From the NCBI GenBank assembly GCA_963818985.1, contig CAWFUJ010000010.1, positions 372,001 to 436,000 on the forward strand: 64,000 bases of DNA. Reading direction: 5' to 3'. Origin of the DNA: JAFEDN01 sp963818985 (GTDB lineage: Bacteria; Pseudomonadota; Gammaproteobacteria; Coxiellales; Coxiellaceae). Every line of letters starts with the position of its first letter. The stretch's first letter is position 1. Below the pieces are notes generated by a model. That model did not search any database. It had not been told where the DNA came from and was given only the letters and a program-made list of their open reading frames with translations. Made by a program: the position numbers and the translations under genes. Of this stretch, positions 34,779 through 45,700 are shown in pieces.

Positions 34779-35596
34779 AACCTCAATACTCGATGGATAA
34801 TCAAAAATGGGTACGGTGGTTATTAATCAGTGTGAGCTGGAAAGTCATCGTTATTCTGCTTTGGGTTATTATAGTGACTTGTTTTTCATCTTCAGCTAAA
34901 GCCGATAATTTTTGGGAAAATCCCGCTGAGGGGTGGCATTGGTATCGAGAAACTGAAGAAAATTCACCAGACAGTGAAAAAGCCATCCTCGATCCCATTC
35001 AAAAAATGGCTGCTTTACAAGAGCAAGTGAAACAGTCTTTAGATTTAGCGATTCTGAATCCTACCGTCGATAATGTGCGAAATTATATTACATTGCAAAA
35101 TAAGATCGGCGAACGCGCACAGCGTTTTTCTGAAGTTTGGCGCACCGTGCTGCTCAATTTCCCTGAACTGGATTTTTCTTTGCAGCATCCCACGAATGGC
35201 ATGGCCAAGCAGATTTATCTGGATCAAAACCATCAACAAGAAGACGCCGCCATTCAACAATTAGCGGCGCACAGCGGTCTTTTCTTTTTTTATCGCAGCA
35301 CCTGTCCTTACTGTCAGCGATTTGCGCCCATCGTCAAATATTTTTCGCAGCGTTATCACTTAACGGTGATTGCCATTACGACCGATGGCATTTCTCTACC
35401 GGATTTTCCTGATTCACATATCGATCAGGGTCAAGCTGCGCGGTTAAAAGTGACGATGGAACCCGCTTTATTTACGGTGGATCCACAAAGTCATCGCATT
35501 ATACCTGTCAGTTATGGATTACTCAGTGAAGATGAATTACGTCAGCGTTTATTGGAAATTGCGCAACACCCTTCAACATCGGAGAATCCGTCATGA
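34775..35596 (+). CDS. traF: Conjugation pilus assembly protein TraF (thioredoxin fold)
   Basis: A periplasmic protein of 273 residues from the ATG at 34775, chosen because GGAG sits 8 bases upstream and it gives the usual ATGA overlap with trbC; an ATG 12 bases earlier is less likely. A membrane/signal segment is followed by DNFWENPAEGWHWYRE, the TraF start. The thioredoxin-like domain has a CPYC active site in FFFYRSTCPYCQRFAPIV. F TraF lacks this motif, while TrbB has it. With no trbB in this operon, the protein may supply disulfide exchange for TraU and TraH (inference). Confidence 0.88.
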   Translation: MKPQYSMDNQKWVRWLLISVSWKVIVILLWVIIVTCFSSSAKADNFWENPAEGWHWYRETEENSPDSEKAILDPIQKMAALQEQVKQSLDLAILNPTVDNVRNYITLQNKIGERAQRFSEVWRTVLLNFPELDFSLQHPTNGMAKQIYLDQNHQQEDAAIQQLAAHSGLFFFYRSTCPYCQRFAPIVKYFSQRYHLTVIAITTDGISLPDFPDSHIDQGQAARLKVTMEPALFTVDPQSHRIIPVSYGLLSEDELRQRLLEIAQHPSTSENPS

Positions 35597-37005
35597 AGAA
35601 AATATTGATAAAATTACTGGGGCTTTCGTTGTGTTTTTTAATGGGTATGACTTCGACGATGGCGAATGTCAACTCCGACCTGAATAATTTTTTCAACGAT
35701 TTAGGTTTTTCCGACAATACCACCGCGCCCAATGCGTATGCCGGTCAAGAAGCGGGTTATTACAGTGGTGGTAGTTTATTTGCCCGTGACAGTGTGCGTG
35801 ATGTGCAGATTGCTCAGGTGCAGCTACCGAGTTTTCGTTCCGGTTGTGGTGGTATTGATTTATTCACTGGTGGTTTTTCGTTTGTTAACTCCCAGCAACT
35901 CATCGAGCTGATGAACAATATCATCAATAATTCGCTGGGATATGCTTTTAATTTAGCGATAGAAAGCGTCACACCAGAAATCGCCAACGTCATGAAGTAT
36001 ATTAATACCCTCGCGAATACCATCAATAATGCCAATATCAATTCTTGTGAGACCGCTGCCGGATTAGTCGGTACAGTCTGGCCGAAAACCCATGAAGCCC
36101 AGCAGCAAGTCTGTCAGGATATTGGTTCCAGCCAGGGCATATTCACCGACTGGGCAGATGCTCGTCAAGGATGTAGTACTGGCGGTGATATGACGAAAAT
36201 TTTAAATAACGCTCAAAATAATCCTAATTATCAAAGTATGTTACTCACCAGCGGCAATATTGCGTGGAAGGCGTTGCAAAAGAATTCGTTTCTCAGTAGT
36301 GATCCTGAATTGGCCGAATTATTGATGTCGTTATCCGGCACGATTATTTTACAGGGTGGCTCCAGTGATACGTCCAGTCACCAATTTAAAGTATTGTCTT
36401 CTCTGGCCGCTGATAACCAATTACTGAAAACGTTATTACACGGTGGTTCGGCAAAAATTTATGTGTGTGACAGCAAGGATTCTGAAGGCTGTCTTAATCC
36501 CAGCATTCAAACCCTCAATGTGTCGCCGGATTCTGGTTTACAAACTCAGGTCGCTCATCTCCTGCAAGATATGACGGATAAAATCCTGACGGATACCGCT
36601 TTAACACCCACTGAAATGGGTTTATTGGAGTCTTCTCGTATACCCGTTTATAAAATGCTGAACGTGCAAAGCGCCTTTGTTGGCGATAAGCAAATTCTGG
36701 ATATCGTCAGCTATGCCGATGTGATTGCCACGGATATTTTATTCCAATATCTCGATGAGAACTTATCCGTCGTCCATACCAGCGCCAGCAGTCTGCAATT
36801 TCCGGAATCCATCATGACCCCTTTTGAACAAGGCATTCATCAAGCTCGAACCAATGTCCGCGCCGCTCAAACCAATGCGGCCTCACAGATTAGTTTGGTG
36901 GCGCAGTTAATTAATCAAACCCAAACCATCGAACAAATGCTGGCGGGGGAACTGTCATCACAGATGTCTAACACGCTGCAATGGGCAGATCGATTGAGGC
37001 AGTAA
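35593..37005 (+). CDS. traH: Conjugation pilus assembly protein TraH
   Basis: A 470-residue secreted protein (F TraH is 458). After a signal peptide ending at TMAN come GQEAGYYSGGSLFARDSVRD, SGCGGIDLFTGGFSFVN and NSCETAAGLVG, all TraH landmarks, and a coiled C-terminus. TraH works with TraF, TraU and TraW in the mating channel. ATGA overlap with traF; 39 bases to traG. Confidence 0.9.
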   Translation: MKKILIKLLGLSLCFLMGMTSTMANVNSDLNNFFNDLGFSDNTTAPNAYAGQEAGYYSGGSLFARDSVRDVQIAQVQLPSFRSGCGGIDLFTGGFSFVNSQQLIELMNNIINNSLGYAFNLAIESVTPEIANVMKYINTLANTINNANINSCETAAGLVGTVWPKTHEAQQQVCQDIGSSQGIFTDWADARQGCSTGGDMTKILNNAQNNPNYQSMLLTSGNIAWKALQKNSFLSSDPELAELLMSLSGTIILQGGSSDTSSHQFKVLSSLAADNQLLKTLLHGGSAKIYVCDSKDSEGCLNPSIQTLNVSPDSGLQTQVAHLLQDMTDKILTDTALTPTEMGLLESSRIPVYKMLNVQSAFVGDKQILDIVSYADVIATDILFQYLDENLSVVHTSASSLQFPESIMTPFEQGIHQARTNVRAAQTNAASQISLVAQLINQTQTIEQMLAGELSSQMSNTLQWADRLRQ

Positions 37006-37044
37006 AACAAAAGAAGCAAACCAGGCAATACGCAGGAGATCACA

Positions 37045-39798
37045 ATGGCACTAGAAATTGCAATAGTCACTTACGGAAATGGCGATATCCTGCGGGAGAT
37101 TTTTAATGCGGTGGCTGCCGGGATGGGCGATTCTACTTTCAAGACATTGATCCATTTGAGTATCTTATTAGGCGGGACATGGGCAATTGCTAAGTTGATC
37201 ATTAAGCGGGATTTAATGGTGGGTGTGGGTTGGATTGTACTGTATTTTATGGCGTTTTATGTGCTGTTTCTGCCAAAAGCGACTGTTAATATTATTGATC
37301 GCGTGCAACAGGGCAAGGTTTATGCCGTGGATAACGTACCGTTGGGTTTGGCCTGGTTAGCCAATATCACCAGCGCCATTGGCGACGGCCTGACGCAATT
37401 AACCGAGCAGAATTTTTCGTTACCAGATGATTTACGTTATGGCCAGACCGGAATGGTGATGGCTTCCAATCTGGTCACTGCCGCCAGCACGTTTCAGGTG
37501 ATCGATCCTGATTTTGACCGTAACTTACAGGGTTTTATTCATCAATGCGTTTTTTACGATTTGTTGTTACATAAATATTCGTCCCAGGAATTATTCACAG
37601 CACCCAATATCTGGCAATTTGTGACGGCGCATGCTTCACCTGCACGAGCATTTTTATACAACCAAACCGTGGTCACGTGTCAGAATGGCGCGGCTTCACT
37701 GAATCAGGATTGGCAGACTGCGATCAGCCAGGCTGAAGATCGCTATGCGACGCGATTATTTCCTGATGAAACCCAAGCCAAGACTCAACTCTTAAAATAT
37801 CTACCCCTGAGTTATAGTTTTTTAACGAATTTATCCGAAGAGGCTTCGGATTTAATGCAGCAAAACATGATGGCGAATTCGATTCAAAGTGGTCTACTCA
37901 GTTGGAGTGCGAAAACGAATGCACCGGCGGCCTTAGAAGGTTATGCCTTCAATAAAGCCCAGCAACAAAATCGCATCGCTAATCGTACGATGGGTGATAT
38001 GGCGGCTTACTGGTTGCCGCTGCTCAAAAATGTATTTGAAGGCATTCTCTATGGGTCGTTCCTGTTTATTTTTCTATTATTATTTTTCCCGTTTGGTCTG
38101 GCGATTCTCAGGCAATACGCTTATTCGTTGCTGTGGCTACAGCTTTGGGTCCCCCTGTACGCCATTATCAATTTGTATGTGAATTTTTATGCGCAGCATC
38201 GTAGTTTAGGTGCCATTACTTTAGGTGGCGGTGTTCAGGGACTGGTGTTAGCCACTCAATCTGGCCTAGCACAAGTCAATTCAGATATGGCAGGATTAGC
38301 CGGTTATATTTCTTTGAGTGTACCGTTAATTGCCACCAGCTTAGTAACGGGCATGCACCAAGCTTTATCGCATTTAGGGCAATATGTGGGTGGAGCTGTG
38401 CAATCCGGTGCATCCTCTGCCGCTACAGAAGCGGCCAGTGGTAGCTTTAGCTTGGCGAATACCAGCTTCAGTACACACAATGCCTACAATACCTCAGCCA
38501 ATCATTTCGACGATACCGCACGCACATCTTCAGGAACAGTGACCAATCAAATGCCTGGCGGTTCCACGATTACGATGACTCAGGATGGTTCGGTCGTCAT
38601 GAATAATCAGCCTGCTATTTCGAGTTTAGGCACACAGATTCATTTATCGGAAGCCATTCGCAGCAGCGCCAGTGAGCAAGCGGATAAATCTTATTCGGCA
38701 GCTTTGAGTCATCAGCAATCGTATAACGAATCGATATCAGCGGCAGAACGGGGCGTTTATGAGTTGAGTCGTCATCAAAGTTTATCAGAAACCAGCGGTT
38801 CCTCGTTTGTAACCAGTCAAAGCACCAGTGAAGCACAAGCACTCAGTGATATCCATCAAGAAAATCATCTCACTGCGCATGATCATAGTGCTTCAGAATC
38901 ATCTTCAGGGAATCGAACGATGGATGTAGGTTTGAAAGGTCAAGCGGGTATAGATGTTAAAGGCGGCGTTGGTTCCCTTTCAGTCGGTGGCAATGCCGGC
39001 GCGAATTGGGCATTAGGTCATAATGACACGGAACAAAGGTCTTTTTCTCATTCAGACAGTGCAGCGAACAATACCAATTACTCGCAAAATATGGAAACGG
39101 CTTTGCGGGGTGTTTCTGAAGGCCATTATCGTGCCAATAATGAAGAAGGCCAACGGATACTGGATGGGATTTCAACTTCTCTAGACCGCGCTCATCAAGA
39201 ACAGCAACAGGCTTCGGCTCAATTCCAACAAGCGGAAACTTATCGGAAAATTGCCAGTGTTTCTGAAGAACAAGCAGCAACGATTAATGCTAATGCCACC
39301 CAAGAGTTTATGAATAGTCTCCAAAAAGACGGACAGGATTTAAGAACGATTGAAAAAACAATGGTCGATCACCCTGAGCAAGCACAGGCGCGCGCAGATG
39401 AATTCATACAGAGTAAAGTGCAGAAATATTTTGAAGAATTCAGAGGAACTGAAGGGAGTTCACCCAGTCAGGCTAAAGAAATCTATCAAGAAAATATCCA
39501 GGAACTGCATCATCAGGAAAAATTAAGAGAGCCGGAATCAATTTATACAGATCACAAAACACAGCTCATGGCTAAAGCGAATGCGGCGGGTTTAGAGCAG
39601 TCTCAGTTTATTGATAAAAAACCACAGGAAATTGTAGAAAAAAAACTCCTGGATGAATCACAAAAAATCAGTGAAGGAGAAAAGCGTTTTGAAAGCCACC
39701 AGGCTAAGACTGATGAATTATTGTGGAAAAATCAATCTAGAATTCGCAAACATACGGAGAAGTGGGGTTTTAATAAGTTAGACAAAGAAAAAAATTAG
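37045..39798 (+). CDS. traG: Mating-pair stabilisation / pilus assembly protein TraG
   Basis: A 917-residue inner-membrane protein (F TraG is 938). The N-terminus (LEIAIVTYGNGDILREIFNA) and several membrane helices (~35-80, ~330-460) match TraG, which stabilises mating pairs and takes part in entry-exclusion recognition. The C-terminal half is a long Ser/Gln/Glu-rich periplasmic helical region with a glycine-rich patch (GLKGQAGIDVKGGVGSLSVG). AGGAGA precedes the ATG. It converges with a minus-strand membrane gene; the stop codons share 4 bases. Confidence 0.88.
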   Translation: MALEIAIVTYGNGDILREIFNAVAAGMGDSTFKTLIHLSILLGGTWAIAKLIIKRDLMVGVGWIVLYFMAFYVLFLPKATVNIIDRVQQGKVYAVDNVPLGLAWLANITSAIGDGLTQLTEQNFSLPDDLRYGQTGMVMASNLVTAASTFQVIDPDFDRNLQGFIHQCVFYDLLLHKYSSQELFTAPNIWQFVTAHASPARAFLYNQTVVTCQNGAASLNQDWQTAISQAEDRYATRLFPDETQAKTQLLKYLPLSYSFLTNLSEEASDLMQQNMMANSIQSGLLSWSAKTNAPAALEGYAFNKAQQQNRIANRTMGDMAAYWLPLLKNVFEGILYGSFLFIFLLLFFPFGLAILRQYAYSLLWLQLWVPLYAIINLYVNFYAQHRSLGAITLGGGVQGLVLATQSGLAQVNSDMAGLAGYISLSVPLIATSLVTGMHQALSHLGQYVGGAVQSGASSAATEAASGSFSLANTSFSTHNAYNTSANHFDDTARTSSGTVTNQMPGGSTITMTQDGSVVMNNQPAISSLGTQIHLSEAIRSSASEQADKSYSAALSHQQSYNESISAAERGVYELSRHQSLSETSGSSFVTSQSTSEAQALSDIHQENHLTAHDHSASESSSGNRTMDVGLKGQAGIDVKGGVGSLSVGGNAGANWALGHNDTEQRSFSHSDSAANNTNYSQNMETALRGVSEGHYRANNEEGQRILDGISTSLDRAHQEQQQASAQFQQAETYRKIASVSEEQAATINANATQEFMNSLQKDGQDLRTIEKTMVDHPEQAQARADEFIQSKVQKYFEEFRGTEGSSPSQAKEIYQENIQELHHQEKLREPESIYTDHKTQLMAKANAAGLEQSQFIDKKPQEIVEKKLLDESQKISEGEKRFESHQAKTDELLWKNQSRIRKHTEKWGFNKLDKEKN

Positions 39799-40529
39799 TA
39801 TTCATCTCTGTGGAGAGGGCGATAAGTAGGGCTGGCTGGGTTGGCGGGATCATTATCCCACTGTGCCCAGATATCATGAGTGGAATTGGTAGCATTGCTG
39901 TCTAAACCGAATCGTTTTTCATAGGGAATGTGGTTTTCTGCAAATAAAAATGAATGATCGTCATGAGCATGGTTTTTTGAAAATGATCTTGAGAAAAGGT
40001 TAATTTTAAACAGTAATCCAATAAGAAAATTTGTTATGAGAAAAATAGCAAGTGCAATAAAACTGCTGAAAAAAATAAATGGGATGCAATCACTCCATAG
40101 AAATTTTTCGGTGGGATCATTATCAGTTTGCTGGAGGATAAACAGAATGAAAGATAATACGAAAAAACCCGATGCAATAACAAATTTTATCAATGCGCGA
40201 CGTGCTTTTTTTCGTGCGTTAGACAACGGATATTCGTTGAACGAGTTTATTGATGGATTTTTCAACCGTGGTTTTAGAAAAGAAATCCAGGCATACAAAT
40301 AACTGAGTGAAGATATCCAGTAACCCGAGGTGACGCTCAGCAAAATGAAAATAAACCCATGAGGTTGAAGGAAGTGTTGGCTAGAACCATAAAACAAGCC
40401 ACCCAAAATGAGCAGACTAATGATAGGAACCACTATCCATCGTTTGCGCAATTTGAGCATCTGTTGGGAATAAGCATCATGAGGGTGCGGGTGAGATTTT
40501 TTCTCAGCAGGGGAAAAGCGAATATCCAT
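39795..40529 (-). CDS. Four-helix membrane protein of unknown function, between traG and traD
   Basis: A 244-residue protein with a charged His-rich N-terminus (EKKSHPHPHDAYSQQM) and about four membrane helices (~32-50, ~57-80, ~116-134, ~148-172). Its hydrophilic C-terminal tail is Asp/Asn/Pro-rich. I recognise no family. It occupies the slot where F carries traS and traT, but on the opposite strand and with its own promoter space (40530-40682). An inner-membrane exclusion protein is one reading; an unrelated cargo protein is another. Confidence 0.6.
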   Translation of the reverse strand: MDIRFSPAEKKSHPHPHDAYSQQMLKLRKRWIVVPIISLLILGGLFYGSSQHFLQPHGFIFILLSVTSGYWISSLSYLYAWISFLKPRLKNPSINSFNEYPLSNARKKARRALIKFVIASGFFVLSFILFILQQTDNDPTEKFLWSDCIPFIFFSSFIALAIFLITNFLIGLLFKINLFSRSFSKNHAHDDHSFLFAENHIPYEKRFGLDSNATNSTHDIWAQWDNDPANPASPTYRPLHRDEY

Positions 40530-40682
40530 CTTTTTCTCTCCATTGTATTCAGTAGCGCAGGTGAGGTTATTTTCAGTTCACTCTATCGAACAACCGCTCC
40601 TGTATTCTTTAGACATTTTATGATTTTCAGGGAGATGCAGCAAGTGTTTGATTCTAAACAATCCTAAAAATGAGGATATTCA

Positions 40683-42764
40683 ATGAAAAAGAAGTTCATT
40701 AAAAATACTACGCGGGGCGGCCAGGTCATCCTGCATAATCTGCGGATGATCGGTCAGGTATTACAAAAGGTAATCTGGTGGTTGTTACCGATGGGGTTAC
40801 TGGTAACTGTGGGCTGGTTTTGGCTGGCGACGGATGCGGAGTCTCGGTTCATTGGTCAGCAGTGGTTATCCGCCGAGTTTCACCTGTTTTTTAACGGCAG
40901 CCATTTCAGGCAGCGATTTATTTTCTCCAGTGGTCAATCGACGGTTGCCACTGCCGGGCAGATTATCTCCCTGCCCTTTGTGCAGGAGGCCGTGATGCAT
41001 CTGGATGAGGCGGCTCGTCGCAGCCTCTGGGCAGGATTGATCGCCTGGCTGTTATCCGCCGTGGGTGTCATGATCTGGTTGAAAAAGCGTGGCGAAGCCT
41101 ACACCGCTGATAAAACGATTAAGGGTGACCGGTTGAGTGATGTGCCTGCGGTCAAAAAATTGATTCGCAAGCAACGTCTGACATCGGATTTAGTGTTTGG
41201 CGTTGAGAAATTACCGCTGCCGAGATTAGCTGAATTACAGCATATTCTGGTACATGGCACCACCGGCACGGGAAAATCAACCGTTATTAAAGCATTGCTG
41301 GATCATATTCGCCGACGTGGAGAGCGCGCCATTATCTACGATAAAAGCTGCAATTTGGTCAGCCAGTTTTATCAGCCGGAACACGACCGATTGCTGAATC
41401 CCTTAGACCAGCGCGGCGCGGACTGGAATATCTGGCGGGAATGCCGGGATAAAACCGATTTTGAAAATTTAGCGGCGGCGTTGATTCCGATGGCGGCGAG
41501 CGCTCAAGATCCGTTCTGGGTCAATGCCGCGCGAACCATTTTTGCTGCTGCCGCGTATCGATTACGTCAGGATCCCCATCCCCGGATTTTGTCTTTATTG
41601 CGGTCTTTGTTGACCGCTGATATTGGGCAGCTTCAGTCGTTATTGCGCGGTACCGAAGCGGAAAGTTTGATGTCGGAAAAAACCGAGAAAACGGCGATCT
41701 CTATTAAATCTGTATTGGCTACTTATTTAAAATCACTCTGTTATATCCATGATGACACTGACCCGTTTTCAATTCGTCAATGGATTCAGGATGACCGGTC
41801 GAGCGAATGGCTGTTTATCAGTTCGACCGGCGACCGGCACGAATCGCTTAAGCCGTTAATTACCGCCTGGCTGGATATTGCCATCAATGCACTGTTGAGT
41901 TTACCGGAAAATCCCGAACGGCGTATCTGGGTGATCTTAGATGAACTGGGCAGTTTGCAGCAGTTGCCGTATTTAACCAGTGCGCTGGCCGAAGCGCGTA
42001 AATTTGGCGGCTGTTTTGTGGTCGGCATTCAAAGCGCGGCACAATTGGCTAAAACGTATGGCTTTGAAGGTGGGCGCGAAATTTCTTCGTTACTCAATAC
42101 CCGATTTTTGTTTCGTGCGCCTGACCCGGAAATGGCGCAATGGTCAGCGAGAAACCTGGGGGAAACTACGATCGAAGAAGTGCGTGAAGGGATGTCGTAT
42201 GGCGCGAACAGCATTCGCGATGGCGTTTCGATTCAGCGGGTTGAGGTGCAAAAACCGGTCGTACCGGCGGCTGAGATTTTGCGACTGAATAATTTAACGT
42301 GTTATGTGCGCCTGCCCGGCAGTTATCCGATCACGTTATTACACATGCCTTATATTGGCCGTTCTACTCAACAAACGCCCTTTATTTTACGTGAATTTGA
42401 GCCAGATCCGTTACGGCGGGAAGTGGATACACTGATAACTGAGCCTGCGCAGACCACCGGAAATGTAGCGCCGGATTCTGCCGTCACGATTCCCTCTCCA
42501 TCGGGTAAATCTGCTCCCCCGGATAGTCAGACCGTCATCTCCATTGAGAAAAAACCGGAAAAATCCAGAGTAACGTTTGCCCCTGAAAATTCAACGCAAA
42601 AAAAATCGGTGACCGAAAAGACCGCAAAGAAAAACAAACCCGAAACAGAAATAAAACTAGACACGCCTGAGCGTGAAAATCCTGTTCAGGAAAATAGAAA
42701 AAACAAAAAAAACGAAATACCCCGTCAATCCCGCTCAGCGGATGATGACAAGCAGTGGGATTAA
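40683..42764 (+). CDS. traD: Type IV coupling protein TraD
   Basis: A 693-residue ATPase that brings the relaxase-DNA complex to the channel. Two N-terminal membrane helices (~31-50 and ~115-135) anchor it. Walker A is GTTGTGKST at 192-200 and Walker B is VILDELGSL around Asp420. The fold continues to ARNLGETTIEEV and the LPGSYPITLLHMPY end, and the last ~140 residues are a Pro/Lys/Glu-rich disordered tail like those that bind relaxosome proteins. The start is preceded by GAGGATATTCA. traI begins 33 bases downstream. Confidence 0.92.
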   Translation: MKKKFIKNTTRGGQVILHNLRMIGQVLQKVIWWLLPMGLLVTVGWFWLATDAESRFIGQQWLSAEFHLFFNGSHFRQRFIFSSGQSTVATAGQIISLPFVQEAVMHLDEAARRSLWAGLIAWLLSAVGVMIWLKKRGEAYTADKTIKGDRLSDVPAVKKLIRKQRLTSDLVFGVEKLPLPRLAELQHILVHGTTGTGKSTVIKALLDHIRRRGERAIIYDKSCNLVSQFYQPEHDRLLNPLDQRGADWNIWRECRDKTDFENLAAALIPMAASAQDPFWVNAARTIFAAAAYRLRQDPHPRILSLLRSLLTADIGQLQSLLRGTEAESLMSEKTEKTAISIKSVLATYLKSLCYIHDDTDPFSIRQWIQDDRSSEWLFISSTGDRHESLKPLITAWLDIAINALLSLPENPERRIWVILDELGSLQQLPYLTSALAEARKFGGCFVVGIQSAAQLAKTYGFEGGREISSLLNTRFLFRAPDPEMAQWSARNLGETTIEEVREGMSYGANSIRDGVSIQRVEVQKPVVPAAEILRLNNLTCYVRLPGSYPITLLHMPYIGRSTQQTPFILREFEPDPLRREVDTLITEPAQTTGNVAPDSAVTIPSPSGKSAPPDSQTVISIEKKPEKSRVTFAPENSTQKKSVTEKTAKKNKPETEIKLDTPERENPVQENRKNKKNEIPRQSRSADDDKQWD

Positions 42765-42797
42765 TGTCTTTCAAACCAGCGGAGGAGAGAGGAAGTC

Positions 42798-45700
42798 ATG
42801 CTGTCTACCCAGGTAGTGAAGAACGTGGCACAGGCCACTCATTATTTTCTCGGCCAGGATAATTATTACACGGAGAATAATACGCTGGCGCAGGAGCGCA
42901 GCCAGTGGTGGGGACAGGGCGCGAAAGTCATGGAACTCTCTGGTACGGTCGATCCCGCCACTTTTACCCGGTTATTACAGGGTCATTTGCTCAATGGCGA
43001 GCGGTTAGGCAAAAAAGTGGATGGCGAAATTCTGCATCGTCCGGGATTTGATCTCACCTTCAGTGCGCCGAAATCCGTGTCTATCCTGGCGTTATTAGGC
43101 AATGATGAACGAATCTTTCAGGCCATTGAGCGCGCCACGGATAAAGCGCTGGAATTGATTGAGCGCGAACAGGCTAAAACGCGCGTGATGAAAGACGGCG
43201 TGCTGATGACCGAGCGGTCCGGCAAGCTGGTGGTCGCGCGTTTTCTGCATGATCTCTCGCGGGAAAACGATCCGCAGCTTCACACGCATTGTGTAGTACT
43301 GAATATGACGCCCAGAAAAGATGGGAAATGGAGATCACTGGCGTCGCAGTTGGGCAGTTACAGCCAAAATTCAGAAAAAATCCCGCAGGGATTTTTTGAA
43401 GGTGTGCGTCATTTTCAAAAATATTACGGCGCGGTCTTTCGCGCGGAACTGGCGTATGAAATGCGCGCACTGGGTTATACCGTTGAAAAAATCGGGGCGT
43501 ATGGATTTTTTGAAATTGCGGGAATTTCGCGGGATAGTCTTCAAGTGTATTCCCAGCGACGGCAGGATATTTTAGAAGCCCTAAAAGAACAGGGATTGTC
43601 TGGAGCCAAAGCGGCAGAATTAGCGACGCTGAAAACCCGCCGCGCCAAGCAGCACGTCGATCATAGCGAGTTAAAACAGATATGGGAAACCAAAGCCGCG
43701 TTACGCGGTTTATTGCCGGTACAGGAAGCGCAGCAGACTGTGGCACAAGCTCAACAGCGGTGCCAGGGTTTGTCTGAGGGTGGGCAGGATCCATCCCCTC
43801 ACCCGGAGCGCGGTACGCTGGCGCGCGTGGCGATGGTGGAAGCCATTGCGCATCTCTCAGAAACCCAGGTGGCTTTACGGGAAAGTGAGCTATTGGCGCG
43901 CGCCATTTATTACAGTGTGGGCGATATTCCCGTCACGACCGTGTTAACGGCCTTGCAGGAAGCCCATCAGCGGGGCGATCTCATTCCGTTATCCGCAGTG
44001 CCGGATGAGCGGGGTGAGCGCCAGTTTACCACGCCGGAGTTGCTACGTTATGAGCAGACATTGCTGCAGGCCATGACCCGGTCACATTCGAGCGGACAGC
44101 CTGTCGTTAAGGCCGAAAACACTCACGGCTTTTCTGCGTGAACACGGCGATTTGACCCACGAACAGCAGCAGGCCATCCGCACGATTTTTTCCAGTGAAG
44201 CAATGATGACGGCGTTAGCCGGGCCGACAGGTTCGGGTAAAACCCATCTGATTGCGCCCATGATGACCCTGGCGAAATTAGGCGGCTATCAACCTATTTT
44301 GCTGACGATGAAACAGGCGGAAACGCTGGATTTAAAAAAACAACTGCAAAAAACACCCGACAATTTGCATGGGTGGGTACAACAATTATTTGATCAGAAA
44401 AAAATTGAAACGGTGTTTGGTTTTATGAAACGTCAGGAAACGATGTCCACTCTGGATACCTGGCTGCAAAAAAAGCCGATGTTGTTCGTGGAAAATGCCA
44501 CGCAATTATCTTCCCGGCAATCGAGCGAGTTGGCGGCCTGCGTGCAGCGGCTGAATGGTCGCCTGGTTTCCATCGGCGATTCACAGGCCTCCCTCACCTG
44601 GCGTGCCAGCACGCCGTTTACGCAACTGTTAGCGCAGGGCATCGTGGCGGCGCACCTCACCGGCAATCGGCGGGCAATGGCGTCACCTCTCAAAACAGTG
44701 GTGGCTGATTCTCTGCAAAAAAATATCGTGGCCGCGTTTGATCACATCGGTCAGCGGATGTTATCCGTGGAAGATAAATCTCAGCGGTGGGAAACAATGG
44801 CCGCTCACTGGACGGGGCTGTCGACAGAAGAGCGCGCACGATCGGTGGTGTTAGCGCCCACCCATGCCGCCACGCAGGAACTGAATCTGGCTCTGCGCGA
44901 AGCGCTGAAAAATGTCGGAGAAATAGCCAGGATCGAGCATTCAGTGACCGTCTTATTACCGCATTATTTGCGAATCGCCGAACAACGTGACGTGCGCCGG
45001 TATACGGTCGGTCAATGGATTCGTTTTCAGCAGGATTATCGTGCCTTGCGCGTGCATCGTGGGGACTATCGCCGAATTGAAAGTATTGATAAAAAAACCA
45101 ATCAATTATTGTTAGCGAATACGACCGGCAAAATCCGGCGCTGGAATCCCCACCAGATTCCCGAAGGCGCGATTGAAGTGTTTGATGAAAAAATCCGGGC
45201 GATTTCGGTGGGTGACATGCTGGTCTGGCATCGCTCAAATAAAAAAAAGGAGCTGGTGAAAGGGGAACGGGTCACGGTCACAGCCATTATGGAGAAACAC
45301 ATCAGTCTGACCCGTGAATCGGGAAAATCGATTAAACGCTGGGATTTAACTGATCTGTCTTCCCGTCATTTTGATTATGGCGTTGCGTTGACGCCGTTGC
45401 AGGCGTCGCATCGACACCCGGAGATTGTGATCGCTTATCAAAACAGCGGCTCCCGTCAAAGTCATCAACGCGCTTTTTACCAGATCATCGCTCAGGCGAG
45501 TTCTCAGGCCTGGATTTACACGGAAAATAAAGCCCAATTATTAAAAACGGTACAACGGCAATCTGGGGATAAATTGACAGCGATTGACGCTGTATTGCAC
45601 GCGGGAATATCGGGCGAGCCATCCTCGCCAGAATTGACCCGGACGTCCGGAATTTCTACCGGTGAGCATATTCGTCTGTTAGAGAAAGCGGTTCAGGCCG

